Shown: one piece after another, positions 7,293 through 14,237 of the stretch
How the letters are laid out: every line of letters begins with the position of its first letter
Numbering within the stretch: the first letter of the stretch is position 1
Origin: Candidatus Zixiibacteriota bacterium
Lineage (GTDB): Bacteria; Zixibacteria; MSB-5A5; SM1-73
Direction of reading: 5' to 3'
NCBI GenBank assembly: GCA_023129805.1
Contig: JAGMBK010000014.1
Coordinates: 1 to 17,768, forward strand
Length of the DNA stretch: 17,768 bases
Position numbers and translations under genes: made by a program
The notes under the pieces: generated by a model
Seen by the model: only the letters and a program-made list of their open reading frames with translations
The model's database searches: none
Told to the model about the DNA's origin: nothing

Positions 7293-7322
7293 TTGACAAA
7301 CTGAAAACCTTAAGTTTAATCT
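7293..7322 (+). promoter_or_regulatory. Candidate sigma-70 promoter of leuS
   Basis: A perfect TTGACA (7293-7298) is followed after 18 nt by TAATCT (7317-7322), a weak -10 box. It would start transcription only about 10-15 nt before the leuS GTG, leaving just the ribosome binding site in the leader. The -35 is strong and the -10 is doubtful. Confidence 0.4.
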
Positions 7323-7341
7323 GATTCAGTAGAGGTATGAA

Positions 7342-9798
7342 GTGAAGGCATATCCATTCAAAGAAATAGAATCCAAATGGCAAAAAAAGTGGGAAGAGAG
7401 TAAAATATACCAGGCACCGGATCATCCCCAGAAGAAATACTTTATGCTGGTGATGTACGCCTATCCATCTGGTGATATCCATATCGGGCATTTCCGTAAC
7501 TTCATCATTGGAGACACGGTGGCAAGATACAAGATGATGCACGGATATCAGGTTCTCCACCCATTTGGCTGGGATGCCTTTGGCTTGCCCGCAGAGTTAG
7601 CGGCCATAGAAAGAAAGATCCATCCGAAAGAATGGACCATGGAGAACATTAAAGTCTCAGATGCAACTTTAAAAAGATGTGGAATAAGCTTTGATTGGAG
7701 CAGGGAGGTCATTACCTGTGAACCTGAGTATTACAAATGGACTCAGTGGATGTTCCTTAAGCTGTATGAGCATGGTTTAGCCTATCAGGATATTGCCTTC
7801 GTCAACTGGTGCCCCGACTGCAAGACCGTTTTAGCCAATGAACAGGTGGTGCAGGGAAAATGCTGGAGATGCGATTCTGTGGTTGAAGAAAAAGAGCTAA
7901 AGCAGTGGTTTTTCCGAATCACCGCCTATGCTGAGAGACTTTTGAAAGATTTAGATAAGCTTGAATGGTGGCCAGAAAACACAAAAACCTTACAGAGAAA
8001 CTGGATCGGAAAAAGCGAGGGGGTGGAGATAGATTTTACCATTGAGGGGACCGATCAAAAAATCTCCGTATTCACCACCAGACCGGATACCATCTATGGA
8101 GTCACGTTCATGGCAATTGCCCCGGAAAACAAGCTGATCAAGAGTTTGAAAATGGACTCGGAACACAAGAGTGCAGTGAAGGAATACATTAGAAAGGCAA
8201 GCAAAAAGTCAGAGATCGATCGGACAGCAGTAGGGGAGAAGGATGGGGTATTCACCGGGGTGTATGCCATAAATCCCCTTTCCGGGGAAAATGTCCAGCT
8301 ATGGGTGGCAGATTATGTACTGGCTACCTATGGAACCGGAATTGTCATGGGGGTGCCCGCTCATGATCAGAGAGATTTTGAGTTCTGCCGAAAATATGGT
8401 ATCCCCATTAAAGTGGTAATTCAACCAACTGATCGTAAGTTGTTGGCAGAAAACATGGAAGAAGCTTACACCGAGCCGGGAACAATGGTCAACTCCGACA
8501 TCTTCAACGGTCTTTTTTCCAAAGAAGGAATAGACAAAATAAACCAATATGCGGTGGAAAAAGGATTGGGACGGCTGAAAACCAACTACAAGCTCAGGGA
8601 TTGGAATATCTCTCGTCAGAGATACTGGGGTGCGCCCATTCCCATGATTCACTGCGAAAACTGCGGCGTGGTGCCGGTTAACGAATCTGACCTGCCGGTG
8701 TTGCTGCCTGAGAGGGATATTGATTTTCGGCCGAAAGGGCGTTCTCCGCTATCTGATTCTGAGGAGTTTATGGATGTAAATTGTCCTAAATGCGGGAAAA
8801 AGGCAAAGAGAGACCCGGATACCATGGACACCTTCGTCTGCTCATCCTGGTATTTCCTCAGGTACACGGATGCACATAACTCCAAGGAGCCATTCTCCAA
8901 AGCAAAAGCTAAAGAGTGGTTGCCGGTGGATAAATATATCGGGGGAATAGAACATGCTTGCGGACATCTTTTATATTTCAGATTCTTTACCAAATTCTTA
9001 CATGATATCGGATGGTTAGAAGTGGATGAGCCTGCAACCGAGCTTTTCAATCATGGAATGGTGCTGGATAAAGAAGGCAGGGTTATGTCCAAGTCTTTAG
9101 GAAATGTAGTCTCACCTGTGGATATAATAAATAAGCATGGTGCTGATGTTTCCAGAATAACCATGTATTTTGCCGCCCCTTCGGAAAGAGAAATATTGTG
9201 GAGCGAAGAAGGGATCGTAGGGGCGACCAGGTTTCTGAATCGTATCTATAAATTTGCTCAAATGGCTGGTGGTAAAAATTTGAAGGAAAAGCTTAGGCCC
9301 GACAAATTAACTCCAAGCGATTTAAAGGCATACAAAAAAGTCAATCAGACTATAAAGAAAGTTGAGGAGGATATTGGAACCCTCCAGTTCAACACCGCCA
9401 TCGCTTCAATGATGGAGCTTCTGAACGTGATGGACGGTCTAGACACGGAAAAGTCGAAAGTTTTAGGCTTTTGTGTGCAAAAATTGGCTCAGATTTTGGC
9501 ACCATTTGCGCCTCATCTCTCAGAGGAGATCTGGGCGATACTTGGAAATAAAGAGAGCGTATTCAAATCTCAATGGCCCTCATATGACAAAGAGGTAATA
9601 AAAGAGGAAAAAATCACGTTTGTAGTTCAGGTAAATGGGAAACTAAGAGCGACAATGAGCCTGCTGGTGAATACGCCGGAAGAAGAAGCAAAGAAGCTGG
9701 CTTTAAGCAACGAAAAAGTGAAAAAGTTCATCCAGGACAAGAAAATAATCAAAAGTATATTTGTGCCTAATAAATTGATTAACATTGTTGTGAGATAG
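7342..9798 (+). CDS. leuS: Leucyl-tRNA synthetase
   Basis: This class Ia synthetase charges tRNA-Leu with leucine and hydrolyses mischarged products. HIGH is at residues 47-50 within YPSGDIHIGHFRN, and the KMSKS-type loop is VMSKS at 581-585. The CP1 editing domain is present, with TTRPDT at 245-250 and GTGIVMGVPAHDQRD ending at D345, the aspartate position needed for editing in the family. Two zinc-type knuckles are intact: C157/C160 with C174/C177, and C438/C441 with C481/C484. The C-terminal domain ends in VPNKLINIVV. The 818-residue length is typical of bacterial LeuRS. The start is GTG at 7342 with AGAGGT at 7331-7336; protein similarity begins at once (YPFKEIESKWQKKW), so this start is well supported. 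It converges with the next gene on the opposite strand. Confidence 0.97.
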   Translation: MKAYPFKEIESKWQKKWEESKIYQAPDHPQKKYFMLVMYAYPSGDIHIGHFRNFIIGDTVARYKMMHGYQVLHPFGWDAFGLPAELAAIERKIHPKEWTMENIKVSDATLKRCGISFDWSREVITCEPEYYKWTQWMFLKLYEHGLAYQDIAFVNWCPDCKTVLANEQVVQGKCWRCDSVVEEKELKQWFFRITAYAERLLKDLDKLEWWPENTKTLQRNWIGKSEGVEIDFTIEGTDQKISVFTTRPDTIYGVTFMAIAPENKLIKSLKMDSEHKSAVKEYIRKASKKSEIDRTAVGEKDGVFTGVYAINPLSGENVQLWVADYVLATYGTGIVMGVPAHDQRDFEFCRKYGIPIKVVIQPTDRKLLAENMEEAYTEPGTMVNSDIFNGLFSKEGIDKINQYAVEKGLGRLKTNYKLRDWNISRQRYWGAPIPMIHCENCGVVPVNESDLPVLLPERDIDFRPKGRSPLSDSEEFMDVNCPKCGKKAKRDPDTMDTFVCSSWYFLRYTDAHNSKEPFSKAKAKEWLPVDKYIGGIEHACGHLLYFRFFTKFLHDIGWLEVDEPATELFNHGMVLDKEGRVMSKSLGNVVSPVDIINKHGADVSRITMYFAAPSEREILWSEEGIVGATRFLNRIYKFAQMAGGKNLKEKLRPDKLTPSDLKAYKKVNQTIKKVEEDIGTLQFNTAIASMMELLNVMDGLDTEKSKVLGFCVQKLAQILAPFAPHLSEEIWAILGNKESVFKSQWPSYDKEVIKEEKITFVVQVNGKLRATMSLLVNTPEEEAKKLALSNEKVKKFIQDKKIIKSIFVPNKLINIVVR

Positions 9799-9876
9799 GG
9801 GAGAGGGTGGGTTGAAGTGATTGTTTAAGGTAAATTGGCAAGTTTACATAATGTATCTTATGGGACATCAATCCGG

Positions 9877-10227
9877 TCACTCATAACTTTCCCTCTCTAA
9901 CTTCTGAATATAAGGTTCCTCATTCGGGAAAGTCGGTTCAGGGACCACCCCTTCAATAAATGAACCACTGGCGAGCATAGTGTCGCAGATATACGGATAC
10001 ATAACCTGCTCAAGATGGATGTGGTTATGAATGTTGAATTTAACATTGTTTTCCTTTGCTGTAAATGTGATATTTTTTATACTTTGATCTATAACTTTTG
10101 TTAGTCGTTCCTCCAGATTACTTTGTTCCACCTTAATCACATTAGCGGCATCCTTAAATCCTTTATTGAGCAAGAATTTTGTTACAGCCCCGATCAGCCC
10201 GGCAATTATTGAGCCTAGAGGATTCAT
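9877..10227 (-). CDS. Unrecognised small protein (116 aa)
   Basis: I do not recognise a family. The first 22 or so residues (PLGSIIAGLIGAVTKFLLNKG) are Gly-rich and hydrophobic, and could be a membrane-associated or amphipathic helix. A charged helical stretch follows (about residues 30-50, EQSNLEERLTKVIDQSIKN), then FNIHNHIHLEQV with three His residues, and a Pro/Glu-rich end. The ATG at 10227 has AGAGGGGAA (10238-10246, complement) slightly far upstream, which supports real translation. It is last in the leftward gene series, 193 nt after the DUF4870 gene, and may have its own promoter in that A/T-rich gap. It is convergent with leuS with only 78 nt between stops and no visible terminator. 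Coding status is likely; function is unknown. Confidence 0.6.
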   Translation of the reverse strand: MNPLGSIIAGLIGAVTKFLLNKGFKDAANVIKVEQSNLEERLTKVIDQSIKNITFTAKENNVKFNIHNHIHLEQVMYPYICDTMLASGSFIEGVVPEPTFPNEEPYIQKLERESYE

Positions 10228-10250
10228 AATTTTATATTCCCCTCTAATAT

Positions 10251-10268
10251 GTTAATTTATTAACGTTA
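10251..10268. promoter_or_regulatory. Operator-like overlapping palindromes
   Basis: GTTAATTTATTAAC (10251-10264) is a perfect 6-2-6 palindrome. TAACGTTA (10261-10268) is a second one overlapping it. They lie just upstream of the ribosome binding site of the 116-residue gene, where a repressor could act. The A/T-rich setting makes chance palindromes likely. Confidence 0.25.
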
Positions 10269-10318
10269 TCGGTCTTATTTACTATTACTTGAAAGAAATT
10301 TTCATTAATGATGTTTTC

Positions 10319-10337
10319 GCTGGACAGGATGCCCAGC
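10319..10337. repeat. Palindrome in the gap between two leftward genes
   Basis: GCTGGACA-GGA-TGCCCAGC pairs with one A-C mismatch on the + strand. On the - strand, the strand that is transcribed here, the same position is a G-U wobble, so the transcript would pair fully over 8 bp with a 3-nt loop. No T tract follows. Confidence 0.6.
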
Positions 10338-10379
10338 CTACCTAATCCGACACGACAGAATCCCCACGTAAGATAACTC

Positions 10380-10427
10380 TCCAGCCTCCAGCCTCAAATC
10401 CCAAGTCTCAAATCTCAGTCTCAAATC
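10380..10427 (-). repeat. Heptameric tandem repeat, array C
   Basis: On the + strand the units read TCCAGCC, TCCAGCC, TCAAATC, CCAAGTC, TCAAATC, TCAGTC (one base short), TCAAATC. The last unit contains the complement of the TGA stop of the DUF4870 gene (10421-10423), so the array begins within that gene and runs downstream of it. The rest of the 10228-10420 gap holds one palindrome and A/T-rich sequence. Confidence 0.85.
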
Positions 10428-10810
10428 TTTAGCTTATTCGCCAAATCTCCGATAAAGGGAATCTTCCAGTCCTGTCCTTGAAGTACAAAGATTATCCCGG
10501 CCACGGCTGAGGCCAAGCAAAGCACTAGCACCATGCCCCAGACCAGATCACTTATCTTGGGAAGAAGAAAGATCACCGCTATGATCTCGATTATAAACAG
10601 GACCAATCCTTGTTTCCCGTGCCTGAGGGCAAAGGGGTTGTCCTTCATCTTTATCAACGGCACAAAGCACATAAAAGGAATATAGCCTAAGATAGCCGCG
10701 GCTTTCCCCTCCTCTACCATCTTCTTTTTTGTCTCCTCATCCATCTCAGGCTGAGCGGCATCCCTGGTTTTCCCCTCATCTTCTCCGGTTCCGAAAATTT
10801 GTTCTGCCAT
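10421..10810 (-). CDS. DUF4870 / Tic20-like membrane protein
   Basis: The 129-residue protein has a charged N-terminal third (acidic with a KKKM cluster) and three membrane segments at about 37-52, 68-84 and 88-110. The pattern of a first helix with GYIPF, then RHGKQGLVLFIIE, and a C-terminal DWKIPFIGDLANKL is that of DUF4870-type small membrane proteins, which are sometimes grouped with Tic20. The function of the family is unknown. I chose the ATG at 10810 over the ATG at 10828 because AGGAGG (10815-10820) lies four bases before it, while the upstream ATG has only A-rich sequence. It follows the GH57 gene by 39 nt and probably shares its transcript. The stop codon falls inside heptameric array C. 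Confidence 0.82.
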   Translation of the reverse strand: MAEQIFGTGEDEGKTRDAAQPEMDEETKKKMVEEGKAAAILGYIPFMCFVPLIKMKDNPFALRHGKQGLVLFIIEIIAVIFLLPKISDLVWGMVLVLCLASAVAGIIFVLQGQDWKIPFIGDLANKLKI

Positions 10811-10849
10811 TATTCCTCCTGATAGCATTTTTTCTTTTCTTTATGAGCT

Positions 10850-13114
10850 TTACACTTCCCAGAATATCGGTTCCCCCTTTTGACTGGGCAGATCGAATCT
10901 GATCACGTCCATAGCAGGCCATCTCTCTATTTCTTTTTTCTGCCTCTCCCCTATCAGCCGAAACCATATCTCCTTTTCTTCCTTAAACTGTAAAAGACTC
11001 ATCGGCACTGCCAGCTCCATTATCTTCGAAAAGGAAAACTCTAACTCAGAGGAGATCAATCTACCTTCGTTTTCATCCATTTGCTGAAAAAGGGTAGCTT
11101 TTCCATCTTTCAGTAAAATCTTATATCTGGCAGGTTCCAAAAGTTCCAGAATAAACTCATACTCTCCCCGTTCAAATTCATCTTTGGATATACTGGTATC
11201 CACTCTAAAATATATTTTACACTCATCTAAACCAAAGTAAATACCCGAGACCAAAGATGAGACCTGATGCATTGTCCCTCCCGCCTTGAGAGGGTCAAAG
11301 AACCCTGCCTGTTGCCATTCGTAATAATGAGTCTTCTTCCCGTCTATCGTCGGACTCAAGTATCCTACAGGCGGGAGAAAATAAGTGGAAACAAACCGCG
11401 ACTTGATTGTTGAATAAAGCTCCTTCGGTGGCTCTTGATTGATCAGCTCATAGACATAAAGCAGATGTGACCTGAAGATTCTGTCAAACTCCTCTATGCC
11501 CGAACTCTGATGTTCATCTCCATACCACCAATTCCAATCACTCCCCTCAGCAATGTAAATTTCCTTCCATGCCTTTTTTAGGATTTCTTCTGTCTCAGGG
11601 CCTTTCTCTGCCCTCTTTTCATATTCTACCAAGGCATCCCGAGTTTTTTTTAGAAAATCCCAGGATAAGTTATCCTCCGGATGGCCGATCCATATTCTGA
11701 AATTATGGTTAATCCATGAACCGGCAAACAGATGAGCAAGCCTCTGGGGTTGGCTCGATCTTTGCAGAAAGTCACTTATGGTGGTGGTGCAAAGCAGTTT
11801 GTCCTCCGAAAGCCTGGAGTATAACGCGGACAAAAAATCGTGCCCATCGTTTTTGTAGTATTCCCAGCAATTTTCCCCGTCCAGGATGATGGTAACCACA
11901 GAGTCAGGGAGATTGTCTTCAGGGATCATTTTCCTTATCTTGTGTAACCGTTGGATAAAATCATCAACGGCATCTTCTGCATTCCAACTGGAATAAACAA
12001 ATCCTATAAGATCGGAAAGCGTATGGTCTCGAAATAGTATGAAAAGTTCTTTGTTTTCCACAGCTATCTTATAAGGTTTGTAAAGGATGCCAGCATCTGT
12101 TGGGGCAGCCTTCATCTTTTCTCTCTTCCTTATCCTAAGACTGTGAAATAAAATCTCCTCATCCGTGGCTATCCATTTCACTCCGAACTTTGTTACCAGT
12201 GGAACGATCTGCTCACTTACGCTTCCTTCAGAAGGCCACATTCCTTCAGGTCTTCTGCCGAAGGTGTGCTCATACAATTTGAGTGCTTCATCAATCTGGG
12301 CTTCCACGTCTTCCGGATGGGAAAATCTTGTTTGAGGCAACTGGATATGGGGAAGGGCAAATTTAGCTATTCCGGTGTCACAGATCAGAGGCATAATGGG
12401 ATGAAAATATGGCGAGAAAGTCACCTCGATCTGTCCTCTGTCTTGTAATTCTTTGTATTTGGGAAGGACCTTTCCCAGAATCTCCCTTTGCTTTAAGATC
12501 AGCTTTTCTTTTTCCTCCTCAGTGAAGTTTCTACCTTTTTTGTGCAAATAGGAAATAAAAGGATCTTCTGAGAAGATGGGATCTATCCACACCAGATTCG
12601 ACCAGATCTGCAAATCCAGAAAATCCTGCACATCAAAGTCACGAACCTTTGACTTCACATTTTGCGGTCCCTCTCCCCTTTTCTCAAAAAGCTCACAGAA
12701 GCGGGGATGAGGATAGATCATGGTTTGAAAATTACAGTTAAAGAAACCAGAAAGTATCTTCTCCTTCTCCACATCGGTCAGATCTTTAGCTGGTCTTTCA
12801 GTGAGAAGCAGATGTTCATCATAAGCTTTGTCTTGCGCGTAATCCTGGATCTGTTCGATTAAAGAGGGAACCAAATTAAAGGTCATACGAATTTTCGGGA
12901 AATGGTCTAACACCGCCACCATATCGTAGTAATCCTTAAGTCCATGCAGACGTACCCAGGGCATTTGATACTGACCGGTCTTGGCATCCTTGTAATATGG
13001 TTGGTGCATATGCCACAGGAAGGCAACCGACAAAGTAGCAGAATCTGAACTCGCCCGGGATCTGGATGTTTTAGAAGAAACTTCTTTTCTTGCGGTCATG
13101 CGGATTTTTATCAA
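10850..13114 (-). CDS. Glycoside hydrolase family 57 (alpha-amylase/amylopullulanase type)
   Basis: The protein has 754 residues. FLWHMHQPYY (residues 32-41, H35 and H37) is GH57 conserved region 1. GMWPSEGSVSE (291-301) carries the likely nucleophile E296, followed by KWIATDEE (313-320). FRDHTLSDLIGFVYSSW (361-377) and ILDGENCWEYY (410-420) follow; D412 is my best candidate for acid/base, with D363 as an alternative. The C-terminal 250 residues or so form a beta-rich domain as in other proteins of this subgroup. GH57 enzymes act on alpha-glucans such as glycogen or starch with retention. No signal peptide is seen, which fits intracellular glycogen use. The TTG start at 13114 overlaps the TPR gene stop (TTGA). 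An ATG at 13099 is the alternative; it lacks a ribosome binding site. Either way there is a Ser/Arg/Lys-rich extension before the domain. Confidence 0.93.
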   Translation of the reverse strand: MIKIRMTARKEVSSKTSRSRASSDSATLSVAFLWHMHQPYYKDAKTGQYQMPWVRLHGLKDYYDMVAVLDHFPKIRMTFNLVPSLIEQIQDYAQDKAYDEHLLLTERPAKDLTDVEKEKILSGFFNCNFQTMIYPHPRFCELFEKRGEGPQNVKSKVRDFDVQDFLDLQIWSNLVWIDPIFSEDPFISYLHKKGRNFTEEEKEKLILKQREILGKVLPKYKELQDRGQIEVTFSPYFHPIMPLICDTGIAKFALPHIQLPQTRFSHPEDVEAQIDEALKLYEHTFGRRPEGMWPSEGSVSEQIVPLVTKFGVKWIATDEEILFHSLRIRKREKMKAAPTDAGILYKPYKIAVENKELFILFRDHTLSDLIGFVYSSWNAEDAVDDFIQRLHKIRKMIPEDNLPDSVVTIILDGENCWEYYKNDGHDFLSALYSRLSEDKLLCTTTISDFLQRSSQPQRLAHLFAGSWINHNFRIWIGHPEDNLSWDFLKKTRDALVEYEKRAEKGPETEEILKKAWKEIYIAEGSDWNWWYGDEHQSSGIEEFDRIFRSHLLYVYELINQEPPKELYSTIKSRFVSTYFLPPVGYLSPTIDGKKTHYYEWQQAGFFDPLKAGGTMHQVSSLVSGIYFGLDECKIYFRVDTSISKDEFERGEYEFILELLEPARYKILLKDGKATLFQQMDENEGRLISSELEFSFSKIMELAVPMSLLQFKEEKEIWFRLIGERQKKEIERWPAMDVIRFDLPSQKGEPIFWEV

Positions 13115-13776
13115 AGGTTTTCCGCCAGCTGTATTTTTGCCCGGTGGACCTCCCGGGAATCAGGGTACTCTATTATCAATTTGTTCAAAACCTCTCTGGC
13201 TTTGTCCTTTTGATCACCTTTAAGGTAGGCCGAAGCCGCCTGGAGAAGGTATTGAGGTGCCAAAAAACTTTGGGGAGTTAAAGAAGCCGCCTTAACAAAG
13301 TCTTCTCCTGCTTGGATGAAGTTACCCCTCTGCATGTGGCAATCTGCGATTCCCGCCTGAGCTGATGCGATAAGCAGAACATCCTCTTTATATTTTCCCA
13401 GATATTTCTCAAACATGGACTGCGCCTGAACAAAATCTTTTGCATAAAAATAGGCGGAAGCCAAAAGGAACGATGCCTGTCCCGCGCTTTTAGTGCTACC
13501 GTATTGGTTTGTCAGCCTTTGAAGATCAGCCACCGCCCCTCCAATGTTCCCGGCTTGAAGTTCCAGATTTGCCTTTCCCAGAAGCTCAGCCGCCTTTCGC
13601 TCCCTTTTGGCTTGAGAGGAGAAGATAAAGAACACTATCACCGCAACTAAAATCACACCTCCCGCCACCATAAGCACTTGATTGAGGTGTTTCTGGATCC
13701 ATTCACTTGCCTTCAGAGAATAGGTGACAAACTGGTCTTGCTTCATCTCCTTTTTAGTTATTCTATGAGGACTCAT
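13111..13776 (-). CDS. Membrane-anchored TPR protein (TPR_21, YfgM-like)
   Basis: The 221-residue protein has a short basic cytoplasmic tail, one membrane helix at about 34-53, and a periplasm-facing domain of helical repeats. ELLGKANLELQAGNIGGAVADLQRL, ASFLLASAYFYAKDFVQAQSMF and the following segments repeat with the spacing of tetratricopeptide motifs (A/L at position 3, G/A at 8, Y/F at 11, A at 20). This layout matches the TPR_21 family, whose E. coli member YfgM accompanies the SecYEG translocon and periplasmic chaperones. The exact partner here is unknown. The ATG at 13776 has AAGGAGA seven to eight bases upstream. Its TGA overlaps the GH57 TTG start, so the two are probably translationally coupled. 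It is the first gene of the leftward operon. Confidence 0.85.
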   Translation of the reverse strand: MSPHRITKKEMKQDQFVTYSLKASEWIQKHLNQVLMVAGGVILVAVIVFFIFSSQAKRERKAAELLGKANLELQAGNIGGAVADLQRLTNQYGSTKSAGQASFLLASAYFYAKDFVQAQSMFEKYLGKYKEDVLLIASAQAGIADCHMQRGNFIQAGEDFVKAASLTPQSFLAPQYLLQAASAYLKGDQKDKAREVLNKLIIEYPDSREVHRAKIQLAENL

Positions 13777-13878
13777 ACATATCTCCTTATTTTTACCGAC
13801 AAACTCAGGTTTAAAAGACTCGTACCAGAAAATTTCACTTCTAATGCTGTCTTTTGGACTTTCAACTCTAATGTTAAA

Positions 13879-13906
13879 AATTTAAGACAAAATCTTATTA
13901 AGGCAA
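13879..13906 (-). promoter_or_regulatory. Candidate promoter of the TPR-GH57 operon
   Basis: On the - strand TTGCCT (complement of 13901-13906) is followed after 16 nt by TAAATT (complement of 13879-13884), about 100 nt before the TPR start. Both boxes match the sigma-70 consensus only in part. Confidence 0.35.
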
Positions 13907-13922
13907 GCATTTTTTATGTTTA

Positions 13923-14067
13923 GGTTGTTGCCACAGGCTACCACCTCAGTCGTTACCCCCCTTCATCCTTCGACAAACTCAGGACTGTCCCTGAGCAAGG
14001 GTCGAAGGGAGCGAAGTCGAAGCGTGAAATGGGGAGGGGGACAAAGGAAGTGAGGTAGAAAACAACC
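13923..14067. repeat. Nested imperfect inverted-repeat element, about 145 bp
   Basis: The ends GGTTGTT (13923-13929) and AACAACC (14061-14067) are complementary. Inside are TACCACCTCA (13939-13948) against TGAGGTA (14051-14057), a C-run with TTCAT (about 13953-13966) against AATGGGGAGGGGG (14028-14040), and a core where CCTTCGAC (13967-13974) pairs with GTCGAAGG (14001-14008) and CTCAGG with CCTGAG. Together it forms a long imperfect hairpin with no coding capacity. No target-site duplication is obvious. It is the main content of the 460-nt gap 13777-14237, with a promoter candidate on the left and a terminator on the right. Confidence 0.7.
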
Positions 14068-14166
14068 ATAGTTTTGTTTTTGGTTCAAATCCTTTGGTTT
14101 CTCTCCTATTGATCTTGCGGACAAATCGGCTAACGGGCTGTCTGTGTTGTAACTGTTGTTTTATAT

Positions 14167-14216
14167 AAAAAAAGCGAAGTCATTCCCTTTTTTTCAGGGG
14201 TAGACCTCGCTTTTTT
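14167..14216 (-). terminator. Rho-independent terminator of the outer-membrane protein gene
   Basis: Read leftward, AAAAAAGCGAGGTC pairs with GACTTCGCTTTTTTT with one G-U pair, and an inner CCC...GGG adds to the stem. The last arm runs into a T tract, 22-70 nt after the stop of the gene at 14238. The A-tract/T-tract symmetry means it could also stop transcription from the other side. Confidence 0.88.
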
Positions 14217-14237
14217 AATTTTTTTGCACTCCTCTTT

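Noticed and set aside
7082..7341. T-box or leucine attenuator leader ahead of leuS
   Set aside because: No T-box core, leucine-rich leader peptide or terminator/antiterminator pair was seen; the hairpins there lack T tracts.
8649..9050. 133-codon open frame on the - strand inside leuS
   Set aside because: It is the complement of the LeuRS zinc and catalytic region and has no domain of its own.
13678..13923. 81-codon + strand frame running from the TPR gene into its upstream gap
   Set aside because: Most of it is antisense to the TPR gene and its promoter region, with no ribosome binding site or family match.
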